A stretch of DNA of 64,000 nucleotides from Candidatus Melainabacteria bacterium (GCA_016716405.1 JADJWK010000001.1:2170001-2234000), one strand, 5' to 3'. Positions 34,125 through 43,021 are shown, numbered from the stretch's first letter. The notes: generated by a model from the sequence alone, not told the origin. Program-made: numbers and translations.

Positions 34125-34505
34125 ATGGCTATTAGAATCAAACGAGTATATGAAGATTCAGCAAATAGTGGAAAGTCTCTGTTTCTGGTAGATCGGTTGT
34201 GGCCACGTGGCATTCATAAAGATGCTTTGGACAATGTCGATTGGGTTCGGGAAGTTGCTCCAAGTTCCGAGCTACGGAAGTGGTTCGGACATGATCCCAA
34301 GAAATGGCGTGGTTTCATGTCACGGTACTTTAAGGAACTTGACGAGCAGCCTGAGACATGGCTGAAGATTTTCGAAGCTGCAAAAAGAGGAAGTGTAACC
34401 CTTTTGTATGGAGCTAAGGATACTGAGCACAATCAGGCGGTTGCACTGAAAGCCTACCTGGAGAATAAGCTCAGTCATAGCCATGTTCTCGAGCCCGTCG
34501 AATGA
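34125..34505 (+). CDS. DUF488 family protein
   Basis: This 126-residue protein contains IRIKRVYED, LFLVDRLWPRGI, REVAPSSELRKWFGHDPKKW and VTLLYGAKDTEHNQAVAL, the full DUF488 signature. The biochemical function is not known; members are common in stress islands. GAGGTG precedes the ATG. Confidence 0.93.
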   Translation: MAIRIKRVYEDSANSGKSLFLVDRLWPRGIHKDALDNVDWVREVAPSSELRKWFGHDPKKWRGFMSRYFKELDEQPETWLKIFEAAKRGSVTLLYGAKDTEHNQAVALKAYLENKLSHSHVLEPVE

Positions 34506-34594
34506 GGTGGTATCACATGTGGTGGTCTGCATAGAAATAGAAGGAGTAAAACACATCGATGCCTGACCACCACCTCAAATTTGGAGATAAAGTC

Positions 34595-35428
34595 ATGAAC
34601 ACAATAAAAATGATCCATGCTGACTATATAAAAGCCGGCGCGCCTGAGACGACGCCCCAAGAGCTGGCAGTATTGTCAATGTCTCTGCTACCGTCCGTCA
34701 GGCGGAGGGTTGCAGAAAACGAAAATACACCGGCCGATATTCTCGAACGCCTGTCTTATGACGTAGACTCGGACGTTCGTATCGCTGTTGGATTGAATAA
34801 GACCGTCAGTGAAAACGTCATTGCGCAATTAGTTAACGATGAAGATGATGACGTTCGCCTCTGGCTGGCATCTGTAAGCTATCTTCCCGAAAAGTTTTTG
34901 CAGCAGTTAAGCGAGGATGAAAATCCGCACATAGCTCAGCAAGCTTATCGCATGATTAGAGCACGAAACGATGCCATAGCACGGATAATTGTTAGTTTCG
35001 AATTCTTTTCTGATGACCATAGTAAGGTTATTTCAACACTGCAAGAAATAATCGAGCAGCATAAAAATTGGCCTCCGGCTCAGGTCATTGAGAAAACAAC
35101 CAATGTCCTGGACGAGATCAGAAAACATCTAGCAAGAGCCAAGACAATGTGCCTTGGATGGTTGGACAATATGCGTCTCGATCAGTCCGAAAAACACGAC
35201 GTGTTTAAACGAAGCATAGCTGATGAGACCGAACTTCTCGGTGATGTTTCCGATCTCATCGGTAGTTACGACTGTGTGATTGTTCCTGTAGAACGTTTAT
35301 CCACATTGCTGGAACGAGTTAAAGCGCACAAGGAACTCCATGAAAACGAACTGTTCGCCGAGATAAAGAAGCATTCCCTGCAAAAGGCTAAATCGGGGGA
35401 GTATCAAACAAAAGGAGCTAAATCATGA
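34595..35428 (+). CDS. LRV-repeat protein with hemerythrin-like helical tail
   Basis: The ATG at 34595 follows GGAG and gives 277 residues. N-terminal LRV repeats (SVRRRVAENENTPADILERLSYD, VRIAVGLNKTVSENVIAQLVND, VRLWLASVSYLPEKFLQQLSEDE) resemble those of the protein at 29835, followed from about 140 by long helices with scattered His (VISTLQEIIEQHKNWP, VKAHKELHENELF), like a degraded four-helix bundle. It ends in an ATGA overlap with the FNR-type gene, so the two are translated together and may form a complex. Confidence 0.7.
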   Translation: MNTIKMIHADYIKAGAPETTPQELAVLSMSLLPSVRRRVAENENTPADILERLSYDVDSDVRIAVGLNKTVSENVIAQLVNDEDDDVRLWLASVSYLPEKFLQQLSEDENPHIAQQAYRMIRARNDAIARIIVSFEFFSDDHSKVISTLQEIIEQHKNWPPAQVIEKTTNVLDEIRKHLARAKTMCLGWLDNMRLDQSEKHDVFKRSIADETELLGDVSDLIGSYDCVIVPVERLSTLLERVKAHKELHENELFAEIKKHSLQKAKSGEYQTKGAKS

Positions 35429-36162
35429 CTGTCACAGTGCATCCAAAAACACACCTGATAAAACTCACAGAGCGCCGTGAAGTCGCAGACCGAACTTTAG
35501 CCATCTGGCTACAGAAACCTGCTCACTTTGATTTTACGGCGGGACAATTTGTCGAGCTTTCGCTGGTCGACTCAGAAGAAGACTCTGCGTCTGAGCAACT
35601 AGCTTTCTCAATAGCCAGCTCGCCCGAAGAAGATGCCTTGATGTTTGCAACCCGCTTGCGCGGTGGAGCTTTCAAACAGGCACTAGCTACGATGGCGATT
35701 GACAGCGAGATAAAAATGGAGGGACCATATGGCAACTTTATCTTGCATGACGATGCCAAAAGACCAGCCGTATTTTTGACAGGCGGGATTGGAATTACGC
35801 CTGTGAGAAGCATTCTGATTCATGCTGCAAAAGCTAAGCTGCCAAATCAGCTATTACTTTTTTATTCCAATCGGCGGCCAGAAGACGCTGCGTTTTTGGA
35901 TGAGCTCAGTGCCGCGGAATCAATGAACCCCAATTATCGGTTTATCCCTGTAATGACACAAAGCGAAAAGTCTAAACGGAGTTGGGCAGGTGAAACTGGA
36001 CACATCGACTATAAGATGATTTCCAGATATTTAGACGGTGTAGTGGCTCCCATCTATTACGTCGTAGGCTCACCAGCATTCGTGCAAGCATTGCGCGGGA
36101 TGCTTGTAAGCGTCGGAGTGAAAAATGACGATATTCGTTCGGAGGACTTTGTTGGCTATTAG
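35425..36162 (+). CDS. FNR-type FAD/NAD(P)H oxidoreductase
   Basis: This 245-residue protein has an FAD-binding barrel (FTAGQFVELSL, LAFSIASSP in the role of RxYS, GPYGNFIL) and an NAD(P)-binding half (FLTGGIGITPVRSIL, LLFYSNRRPEDAAFLDEL, YYVVGSPAFVQAL). It resembles flavohaemoglobin and phenol-hydroxylase reductase modules without a ferredoxin domain. It would shuttle electrons from NAD(P)H to an iron or haem partner, possibly the hemerythrin-like proteins here. It overlaps the LRV-HHE gene by 4 nt. Confidence 0.9.
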   Translation: MTVTVHPKTHLIKLTERREVADRTLAIWLQKPAHFDFTAGQFVELSLVDSEEDSASEQLAFSIASSPEEDALMFATRLRGGAFKQALATMAIDSEIKMEGPYGNFILHDDAKRPAVFLTGGIGITPVRSILIHAAKAKLPNQLLLFYSNRRPEDAAFLDELSAAESMNPNYRFIPVMTQSEKSKRSWAGETGHIDYKMISRYLDGVVAPIYYVVGSPAFVQALRGMLVSVGVKNDDIRSEDFVGY

Positions 36163-36302
36163 CGTTCGTTGAAGGCAGAAATCAGTGTACTTAGGATCTC
36201 TTGTCGAGCACCACATGCGGTTAGCGGAACATTGAAATCACCGGACACAGAGAGACATCGTCAGCTAATGTCAGGAAGAAATAATAATGGAGGTAGTAAA
36301 TC

Positions 36303-36650
36303 ATGGAAACCAAATCAAAATCGTCCAGCCGTATAACTCCTGAAGAAGTGAAACTCAGATTGGACAACGGGGAGAAGCTCACATTCATCGATGTGCGCAA
36401 CGCTCAACCCTGGGCCGACTCAGGGTTTAAAATCCCTGGTGCGATTCGCATATCACTTGCAGAATTGCAGCAATGCTTGCCGCTCATACCTCGCACTGAG
36501 CCGCTCATCACGTATTGTACTTGACCGCATGAACAAGCAAGCGCCAGGATGGCGTCACAGCTTACTGAGTTCGGCTTTGACGAAGTGCATCCTCTGCTCG
36601 GAGGGTTTAATGCATGGTTAGAAGCAGGGTACCCAATTGAATCCAAGTGA
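36303..36650 (+). CDS. Rhodanese-like sulfurtransferase with in-frame UGA at the catalytic position
   Basis: Reading through TGA at 36522-36524 gives a complete 115-residue single-domain rhodanese: ITPEEVKLRLDNGEKLTFIDVRN at the start, IPGAIRISLAELQ, then YCT-UGA-PHEQASARMA, and LLGGFNAWLEAGYPIE at the end. The UGA falls where this subfamily has the second Cys of a YCxCPxE loop, which aligns with the catalytic Cys six residues before the conserved Ser. Downstream coding is intact. Two explanations fit: selenocysteine insertion, supported by a hairpin at 36535-36563, or a nonsense mutation. GGAGGT precedes the ATG. Stopping at the UGA would leave 73 residues with no active site. Confidence 0.75.
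36535..36563 (+). promoter_or_regulatory. SECIS-like hairpin downstream of the rhodanese UGA
   Basis: A two-part stem, AAGC/GCTT (36535-36538, 36560-36563) and GCGCC/GGCGT (36541-36545, 36551-36555), has an internal loop and a 5-nt apical loop AGGAT. The apical loop begins 21 nt after the UGA and has G within its first two positions. Both agree with what I know of bacterial SECIS elements. Confidence 0.5.
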
Positions 36651-36737
36651 GTCCTAGCGAGGACAAAGCCAAATTTGTCAGGACCTAGCTTTTGGAGTCT
36701 GCAATCCCAGTCATCGTTGTTTTTTGAGGTAAAAATT

Positions 36738-37172
36738 ATGGATGCCTTTAGATATTTAGAATTAGATCACTGCCGCATCGATCAACAACTTCGGTCGCTG
36801 ATTGATAATTATGATCAATGGACGATTCGAGAAGTGTTCGATAAGTCCGTACGCGTTTTTGATGAGATCCGCCAGCACTTCGCTCGGCAGGAATTATTGC
36901 TGTGTGCGAATATCCGCGAGATGGCAGACACACAGAAATTGATGAATCAATGTTTGTCTGATCGCAAAAGGATACAAGAGGAAATTGACAGTTTGTTAAT
37001 GAGCCACGTAGACGATGCAGACTTCAAAGAGGAGCTTCGTGCCTTGCTCAAGAAAATAGACGAACATATCCAGTTCTCTCATGAAACACTTTATTCGGAT
37101 CTACAGAAGCGCCTCTCGCCACAAGCGCGGCTTGATCTCGATACGAGGTTTGAGCAAATGATGCTTGCCTAG
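36738..37172 (+). CDS. Hemerythrin-like four-helix protein
   Basis: The ATG at 36738 has GAGGT upstream and gives 144 residues. The start FRYLELDHCRIDQQLRSLID, then DEIRQHFARQELLLCANI and DEHIQFSHETLYSDL, give His/Glu spacing like an HHE domain, though some ligands are atypical. It resembles the helical tail of the protein at 34595. Likely iron-binding or a structural relative. Confidence 0.65.
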   Translation: MDAFRYLELDHCRIDQQLRSLIDNYDQWTIREVFDKSVRVFDEIRQHFARQELLLCANIREMADTQKLMNQCLSDRKRIQEEIDSLLMSHVDDADFKEELRALLKKIDEHIQFSHETLYSDLQKRLSPQARLDLDTRFEQMMLA

Positions 37173-37211
37173 ACCAATAGCCGAAGAGCATGACCATTTC
37201 TTGGATGACTG

Positions 37212-38123
37212 ATGCTAAAATCCCGCCCGGTGACTAAACTATTTTTGAAGCCCAAACCGCCGTTCAGACTGAACCTTACGGTTTGGGTGCTACGCCGAAT
37301 TGAAAAGAATTATATCGATCACTGGGATGGCGAAACTTATCGCCGAGCCCTGGTTTTGCAGGACGGTGCAGTAGAAATCGAAGTGACGCAGGAGGGGTCA
37401 TTTAACGCTCCCGTGGTGGCTATTTCAGTTCGCAATGAGGAGGCCGACCCGGAAACTATCAAAGACATAGTTACAACGATGTTGGGACTCTCTGTCGATC
37501 TTTCAGACTTTTATGAAACCGCGCGCAAGGACGAACGGCTTGCCGAATTGACATCGCCTTTTTTCGGGATGCGGCCAACGCGGTTTCCGTGTCTCTTCGA
37601 AGCACTGCTAAATGCCGTGGCATGCCAACAAGTCTCGTTGCCGGCTGGACTGCAAGTACTAAACAGGCTAAGTCAAACTTTCGGTAAACAAACCGGCCAC
37701 TTATATACATTTCCGACGGCAGAGGCTCTTGCACTGGTTGAGCCTGCGGACATAAAGAAGGTCGGCTTCAGTTTGCGCAAAGCCGTAACGATTTCAACAA
37801 TCGCGCGTTCTGTTGTTTCAGGCGACATGGAGCTTGAACGCCTAAATGACCTGAACGATGAGCAGGTTGTCTCCAGCTTGACCAGCTTGCCGGGCATTGG
37901 CAGATGGAGTGCAGAATATGTGTTATTGCGTGGGATGGGACGATTAGATTCATTTCCGGGGGATGATGTCGGAGGCGCTGCAAAGCTTCAAAAGTGGTTG
38001 TCCCTAAAAACGCGACCGACATATTCTGAGGCTAAGGCGCTGCTGAAGCGATGGCATCCTTACCAGGGGATGATTTATTTCCATTTGCTCTTGCGCAGCT
38101 TGCAGGACAAGAGCATAGTCTAG
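37212..38123 (+). CDS. AlkA-type DNA-3-methyladenine glycosylase II
   Basis: This 303-residue protein has an AlkA-like N-terminal domain and a helix-hairpin-helix glycosylase core: LFEALLNAVACQQVSL, then LTSLPGIGRWSAEYVLLRGM and catalytic Asp in LDSFPGDDVG. The enzyme removes alkylated purines. Its inclusion at the end of the stress island fits DNA damage by reactive nitrogen or alkylating species. No AGGAGG-type site is obvious; spacing to the upstream gene is 39 bp. Confidence 0.93.
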   Translation: MLKSRPVTKLFLKPKPPFRLNLTVWVLRRIEKNYIDHWDGETYRRALVLQDGAVEIEVTQEGSFNAPVVAISVRNEEADPETIKDIVTTMLGLSVDLSDFYETARKDERLAELTSPFFGMRPTRFPCLFEALLNAVACQQVSLPAGLQVLNRLSQTFGKQTGHLYTFPTAEALALVEPADIKKVGFSLRKAVTISTIARSVVSGDMELERLNDLNDEQVVSSLTSLPGIGRWSAEYVLLRGMGRLDSFPGDDVGGAAKLQKWLSLKTRPTYSEAKALLKRWHPYQGMIYFHLLLRSLQDKSIV

Positions 38124-38144
38124 TCAAGGCTATGTTGCATGCCT

Positions 38145-39440
38145 CTAAAATTCGACATGTTGGCTGCTTTTTCGTTGGAATTCGACTTCAACGACCTTAT
38201 TTTCCTTTTCCTCCGGCTTTTCAAACATTTTCTTGTGAGCGACTTCACGGGCGGTCCGCTCAGCTTCATGTGCGGAGTGTGCATAGACTTTGCGAGTGGT
38301 GCTTACGTCCTTGTGGTTGAGAGCATTACCGATCACGGAGAGACTTGCTCCGGTCATCGCCATATAAGAGCCTAGCGTCCGCCTCAAGTCGTGCAAATGG
38401 AGAGTCTCTATTTGTGCGCGTTTCAGAATGCGTTTCCATCCTTTCTTTGGATCCGCTAAGTGCGGAGTCCTTCTTCCGGGGAATACATACTCAAATGATT
38501 TTCGGCTGTCAAACCGTTTCTGAAGTATCTCCAGTTCTGGCCCGGTAAGTAGGATCGTTTGAGCTGTGTCATTCTTTGTATCTGGAATTTTCCAGACACC
38601 GTTTTTCAAATCAACATCCGCCCATCGCATCTTGAGCACATTCATTTTGCGGGCTCCGGTGTAGAGGCTGATGAGAACATAGTCTTTAATCTCCGGGTTC
38701 TCTTCGGCATTGATTGCCTCGATCAAGCGCGGCAGTTCTTCTGCGTATACAAATCGATCGCGGTGTTTCAACTTGAATTTCGTAATCCCTGTCGCTGGAT
38801 TATCACAATCAACCAGCTCCCATTGCTTACCTTTGTTTATTACGGCCCGCAATAGCTCTACCGTCCGGTTGGCAGTTGCTCTGCCATTCTCCTTGCCTAA
38901 TTTATTCACGAGCATCTGCACCTCGGAGCGCTTGATGGAACTCACCGGGCGTGCCTTCCAGTGATCCAGGTAGCGATAAAAACATTCCTCGATCACTTTC
39001 CATGTCTTGCAATGATCGATGGCGTACCCATGAAGATACTCTTTGAAGAGATCGCCGAGAGTTATACCATCCTTTTTCTTTCTGGCAGCAAGGGGATTAT
39101 TTCCGAGGGCCAATTCCATCATTACCGCTACGGCAAGCACTCTTGCCTGCTCGATGCTAAGTCCAGGGTTATTAGCAAGCACCGAAAGTGGATCTTTTTG
39201 AAACTCAGGAGTCTGGATAGCATCCGGGTTGAATCGCCCGAGCACTATTCTATGGTTCTTTCCGTTGATCCATTTATATACTGAAAAACTTTTGGTACCG
39301 GAATCGGTGACACGGAGCTCTAACCCAGGCGTGTTTGTGTCGTAGTAGCAGCGACGTCTTCCAGGCTCTGATTTAGCCAGTCTTGTTAGTTCTGATTTTG
39401 TAAAATTGATTTTGTTTCTGTTCATATTCATTCTTTCCAA
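38145..39440 (-). CDS. Tyrosine recombinase integrase (P4/IntA-like)
   Basis: This 431-residue protein has the P4-integrase N-terminal arm-binding domain (YYDTNTPGLELRVTDSGTKSFSVYKW), a SAM-like core-binding domain and the catalytic domain with Arg in LYTGARKMNVLKMRW, HLHDLRR, the second His in ALNHKDVSTTRKVY and nucleophile Tyr in VYAH. Such integrases insert elements at tRNA 3' ends. A tRNA 3'-end-like sequence lies 230 bp upstream of its start, at 39668-39700. The 3' end is convergent with the AlkA gene, 21 bp away. Confidence 0.95.
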   Translation of the reverse strand: MERMNMNRNKINFTKSELTRLAKSEPGRRRCYYDTNTPGLELRVTDSGTKSFSVYKWINGKNHRIVLGRFNPDAIQTPEFQKDPLSVLANNPGLSIEQARVLAVAVMMELALGNNPLAARKKKDGITLGDLFKEYLHGYAIDHCKTWKVIEECFYRYLDHWKARPVSSIKRSEVQMLVNKLGKENGRATANRTVELLRAVINKGKQWELVDCDNPATGITKFKLKHRDRFVYAEELPRLIEAINAEENPEIKDYVLISLYTGARKMNVLKMRWADVDLKNGVWKIPDTKNDTAQTILLTGPELEILQKRFDSRKSFEYVFPGRRTPHLADPKKGWKRILKRAQIETLHLHDLRRTLGSYMAMTGASLSVIGNALNHKDVSTTRKVYAHSAHEAERTAREVAHKKMFEKPEEKENKVVEVEFQRKSSQHVEF

Positions 39441-39909
39441 TTGCGGAGGTTACCTGTTTGAAAACCAGGCTTCCCCATTATTCATCAGGGTTTCAGTCGA
39501 GTCTGGGTCTATGTGGGGTATATGTTTTTGCGAAAAATGGGTGAGGTTTCGCTTAGACCAAGAAAACTGATAACACTAGTAAAACACAGTCACCATGCGC
39601 CTGTCAAAAGATTCCGGACACCATCGGAAGACTCGGAAAAATCGAACTTTAAATTTCTACGAACCATGAGGTCCCTGGTTCGAATCCAGGCGGGCAGGGG
39701 TAATCGAAGCAAATGAGATGACGACTCGGCGGACGCGGGTCGTTTTTCTTTTGGGGGATAGGCTGTGGGCCGGCGGCCCATGGGTGGCCTATCGCAGAGC
39801 AAGGCCGGTTAGCTCGCATCGAGAAAAACACACAAACTGTTGGTCGGCCGATACGGTCTGCCTGGTGGTCAGTATAGAATTAGACTGAGTGCCGGAAAAG
39901 GACTAGCTC
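39441..39909. other. Intergenic region between integrase and right flank
   Basis: Apart from the tRNA-end fragment no feature is supported. The 180 bp after the att fragment include GGGCCGGCGGCCCA, a short GC-rich palindrome near 39768-39781. Confidence 0.45.
39668..39700 (+). other. tRNA 3'-end fragment, probable att site
   Basis: The sequence forms a perfect T arm (CCTGG at 39674-39678, TTCGAAT loop, CCAGG at 39686-39690) followed by a 7-nt acceptor-like CGGGCAG and discriminator G. No matching 5' acceptor strand or anticodon arm is found upstream, so the tRNA is incomplete. Beside an integrase this is the expected scar (attL or attR) of an element that duplicated the tRNA 3' end. The other copy is not in the window. 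Isotype cannot be decided. Confidence 0.6.
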
Positions 39910-40005
39910 GTGAAATCTCTACCCTCCAGGAAGCCGCCGCCTTTGCTTGCTTGCGCTGTCGTCCCAGTAGTCTTAGCCACTGCATTTGGTGTAGCTCTTG
40001 TGTGA
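39910..40005 (+). CDS. Possible 31-residue hydrophobic peptide
   Basis: GTG at 39910, with AAAAGGA about 9 nt upstream, opens 31 codons: a basic Pro-rich start (KSLPSRKPPP) and a hydrophobic end (LLACAVVPVVLATAFGVALV). The stop lies 6 nt before the next ATG, suggesting translational coupling to the membrane protein at 40012. Too short to be certain. Confidence 0.35.
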   Translation: MKSLPSRKPPPLLACAVVPVVLATAFGVALV

Positions 40006-40011
40006 GAAGCG

Positions 40012-40554
40012 ATGACTAAGACCAGTCAACTATCTATTACTTGGTTCAGCGTTTACCTGGTCTTACTGCTTGTTACCTGTGGTTGGATCTTCGGAAAGTT
40101 TCCTGCCGACTGGTATCGCCAGACTGACCTCGCTACTTTGCTTGGGTTCGTTCGAGCAATGATTAGGATAGCCAACTTCTATTTTCTATTCGTCCCTGTA
40201 CTGATAATCCTGGCCTTAGCAGCTCTAGTAAAGCGACCAGACAAGATTACGCAGAAGCACTCAGTCCTCTTGCTACCACTCTTGCCAGCCGCAGGAGTAA
40301 CTCTATGGGGCGCTTACTGTATGCAGCACAGTTCGCTTGTCGTTGGATATTCCAAGAGTTGGACCTACAGCGTATTTACCGATTTGAGCTTTGTCTATCT
40401 GCTCCACCAATTTGCCGTTGCTGGCCTTATTGCATTCTCGAAGAGCTGGAAGAATTCCCGAACGTTTGGCTTAGTCATCTTGCTACTCGAATTCGTCCTC
40501 TTCTGGGGTCTTTTCGCAATATCTAGCATGGCGTGCCAGAATATTTGGATGTAG
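40012..40554 (+). CDS. Multi-pass membrane protein, unknown
   Basis: This 180-residue protein has about five hydrophobic helices (WFSVYLVLLLVTCGWIFG, ANFYFLFVPVLIILALAAL, LLLPLLPAAGVTLWGAYC, FVYLLHQFAVAGLIAF, LVILLLEFVLFWGLFAISS). No family is recognised. Its last 28 codons are imperfectly duplicated at 40775-40860. Confidence 0.6.
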   Translation: MTKTSQLSITWFSVYLVLLLVTCGWIFGKFPADWYRQTDLATLLGFVRAMIRIANFYFLFVPVLIILALAALVKRPDKITQKHSVLLLPLLPAAGVTLWGAYCMQHSSLVVGYSKSWTYSVFTDLSFVYLLHQFAVAGLIAFSKSWKNSRTFGLVILLLEFVLFWGLFAISSMACQNIWM

Positions 40555-40774
40555 TGAGCAATGAGAATGCCAAATACTATTCGCTGGACTTGGCTCTCGT
40601 AAACCATCTACAAGCACCGCCCCAATACGAGTCTTCCCACCCCCACCACCACCAGAACGATCCGGATCCGGTTTGGTCTTTGGCTCTTCGTCATGATTGT
40701 CCGGCTCTGGCCGCATCGCAGGTATACCCTCCACGGATTCATAATCTCACAACTGCATCCAGCCTGGAAACTAC

Positions 40775-40860
40775 CGAACCTTTGGCTTCGCCATTTTGCT
40801 ACTCGAGTCTTTCCTCTTTTCCTGCACCTTTGCCACATCTAGCATGGCGTGCCAAAATAT
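40775..40860 (+). pseudogene. Duplicated, decayed 3' end of the 40012 membrane gene
   Basis: The translation TFGFAILLLESFLFSCTFATSSMACQNI parallels the end of the gene at 40012 (TFGLVILLLEFVLFWGLFAISSMACQNI). Upstream, 40555-40774, no further similarity is clear and no start is present, so this is a fragment of a second copy. Confidence 0.7.
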
Positions 40861-40868
40861 CAAGCGGG

Positions 40869-41432
40869 TCATTTCTTCAATATACGCCGGCGCACGGCTA
40901 ACGCATTTTTTCGAATAAGCTTTCGATCCACATTCAAGGCTTCCAGCAAATCGTGGGCGCCGCCAGAATCTTCCTGCAGCGTCGATATGAGCAGGTGTGC
41001 ACTGTCCGCAAAGTTATGCTTCAAGTCTCTAGCTAACCATCGGGCGCGATTGACGATCCGCTGCCGAGCACGAAAATGCCTCTCCTGCAGTGTGTCAGCA
41101 TCAAATTCTGGCTGTTTGACATTCATCGAATCAATGAGAGTTACTAATTCACTATAACTGATACCGCTCATCAAAAGAGCGCGACTAGAAATGCTTTGAG
41201 CGTGTCTCAGTTCTTTTCTTTTGCAATCCATAATAGATCTTGGAAAGGGCTCGATCTCCTGCAGGCAAGAAACAAAATACTCGAAGAAGGCTTCGTCGTC
41301 TTCCTCGGTGTGAGGTTTGGCCAACGAGGCCAAAAGATGCTCGGAGCCCCAATACTGAACCGACTGCCTGTCAGCTTCTTGTTGTGCCAGCCAGAGAATC
41401 AGGTGGATGTTTTCAGATAGCTGTAGATTCAT
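40869..41432 (-). CDS. Stand-alone Clp N-terminal-domain-like protein
   Basis: This 187-residue protein has two helical repeats like the ClpA/ClpC N-domain: NIHLILWLAQQEADRQSVQYWGSEHLLASL and ARWLARDLKHNFADSAHLLISTL followed by DLLEALNVDRKLIRKNAL. No AAA+ module follows. ClpN-like proteins such as ClpS partners or ClpC-N relatives modulate substrate choice of Clp proteases; a role here is inferred from fold only. Confidence 0.65.
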   Translation of the reverse strand: MNLQLSENIHLILWLAQQEADRQSVQYWGSEHLLASLAKPHTEEDDEAFFEYFVSCLQEIEPFPRSIMDCKRKELRHAQSISSRALLMSGISYSELVTLIDSMNVKQPEFDADTLQERHFRARQRIVNRARWLARDLKHNFADSAHLLISTLQEDSGGAHDLLEALNVDRKLIRKNALAVRRRILKK

Positions 41433-41495
41433 TTCTCTCTGTTAAAGTAATCCATAGCCACTCACCTTGACCGACTGCACACGTTACTAGCACCT

Positions 41496-41996
41496 TCAAT
41501 AATCAGAGTCAGTATTCTGAAACAAATAATTGACCCGAAGAACGACTCCTAACCTCGCCAATTGCTGCATCTGACTAGGATCAATCTCGAAAAAGAGATT
41601 GCGAGCCCATGGCTGAATTTGAAACGTCAAATACACTGAGCAACCCTGATTGATAAGCGACTGGATCGCCTGCCGCTTATCGTAAAGGTGCTTCGTCAAG
41701 AGCCAATGGAGTTGCTCCTTGACCGGAGTATCTGGACGGACACTACCTTCAGAACTCTTGGTCCAACTCGCTAGTTTCGCATGGTAACTGACTTTTTTGC
41801 CTTCATAGAGAAGATCTCCTTGTTCCGCTGAGTCGGTCGACTCCAGATTCAATACGCTCCCAATCTCTTCTGCGGTAAGAGTATTGCTGTAGACAGTGAA
41901 GGATAGCCAGCTACGATCTTTGCCTTGAAGGCTCTTCAACTGCCGAAGGGCTTTGGTTAACACTTGATTTCGATCTTCTTGCTCATTTGAATTCAT
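41496..41996 (-). CDS. DUF4279-like protein
   Basis: This 166-residue protein contains SWLSFTVYSNTLTAEEIGSVLNLEST and a closing LARLGVVLRVNYLF. The pattern of N-terminal strand plus 'tpeeI..lLgl.Pt' and C-terminal hydrophobic strands fits DUF4279, a family often encoded near polymorphic-toxin immunity genes. It is on the same strand as, and 63 bp upstream of, the Clp-N-like gene. Confidence 0.55.
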   Translation of the reverse strand: MNSNEQEDRNQVLTKALRQLKSLQGKDRSWLSFTVYSNTLTAEEIGSVLNLESTDSAEQGDLLYEGKKVSYHAKLASWTKSSEGSVRPDTPVKEQLHWLLTKHLYDKRQAIQSLINQGCSVYLTFQIQPWARNLFFEIDPSQMQQLARLGVVLRVNYLFQNTDSDY

Positions 41997-42000
41997 ATCG

Positions 42001-42904
42001 CTAGTACTGCTTGCTTACATTGCGTGAGGGACGCCAGACACCGGTGATTAATTATATCTTGAGTCGCCGTCCAGCGAATTGCACCTTATAGAATTCCGAG
42101 AATGTAGAAGGATTTGCCAGGAGTATGCCAACAACAGCGACCTTCACCCAAAAGTCACTCCCGGTGTTGGTTTCCAGCCGCGGTGCTGTGCATGTTCGTT
42201 AATGTCTCCACCCCAACATGGGCACTTAGCATAAAGGCAGGCAGGGACGGCATTTTACTGCTGTGCATTGCGCAGAAATCCTGGCTCAATAGAATAGCTC
42301 TTTAGTGCCACCACGGGCGATGCTTCCGCCACCGCATATCGGAAAATATCAATGTGCTATAAACGCCATGCCTGGTGCTCGACGGGTAAAAAACATTAGC
42401 ATTTCCGGCGCAAATGTCAGATTAATGTGGTCTAAAAGCAATGCCTGTGAGCATCTACGAGAACGGCATTGCGCTTTTTATCCTGCTACGATTGCTTACG
42501 CTCTCTTCGGGCAGCCCAATGCTTGTCTGAAGACGCCTGGGGGTATGCTTGAAGTAACTGCCGGAGTTGGCCCGACCGGAGCCTCATATAAAAGAATCGC
42601 CGCAGGCGTACCTCAAGTACTCCAAGCCAGTGCTTGACGCCTGTGCTTTAATCGGAAAGGGGCGAACGGCGCGGTCAGATAGATGTTGGCTGCCGTCTGT
42701 TGTCCGCCGTCGCCCTCGCTCAAGTCTTGCACAGGCAGTCAAGCACCGGGTCACATGGACCCGGATCATGACTCCATCAGACGGCTAGATGAACGAATTC
42801 GAACACCTGCCAAACTGTTTCCTCTTCAGTCAGCGGATCTGCTCAGCTGCTAAACTGGCAATGCTCCTTCCTGGAATTTCTATGAAGCATTTTTTCCTCT
42901 GTAC
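42001..42904. other. Gene-poor region left of IS66 copy 2
   Basis: About 900 bp show only short, unconvincing open frames with no ribosome sites or recognisable domains. It looks like decayed sequence at the junction between the mobile element side and the chromosomal side. No RNA gene was found. Confidence 0.45.
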
Positions 42905-43021
42905 GTAAGCGTTCCACGAACCCCATGTTGAAATCGGCGTCAGAGCCTGGCAAGCTTGATGGCCGAAGAAGATCAGGAGTTGAAGGAAGGCACCATGGAC
43001 GAAGGCGGAGCGGAGCGCAGG

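Noticed and set aside
39590..39802. Protein-coding frame antisense to the att region
   Set aside because: It is the well-known spurious translation of a tRNA T arm.
42305..42637. A 110-codon plus-strand open frame left of IS66 copy 2
   Set aside because: No ribosome site, no recognisable domain and odd composition; it sits in a decayed region.
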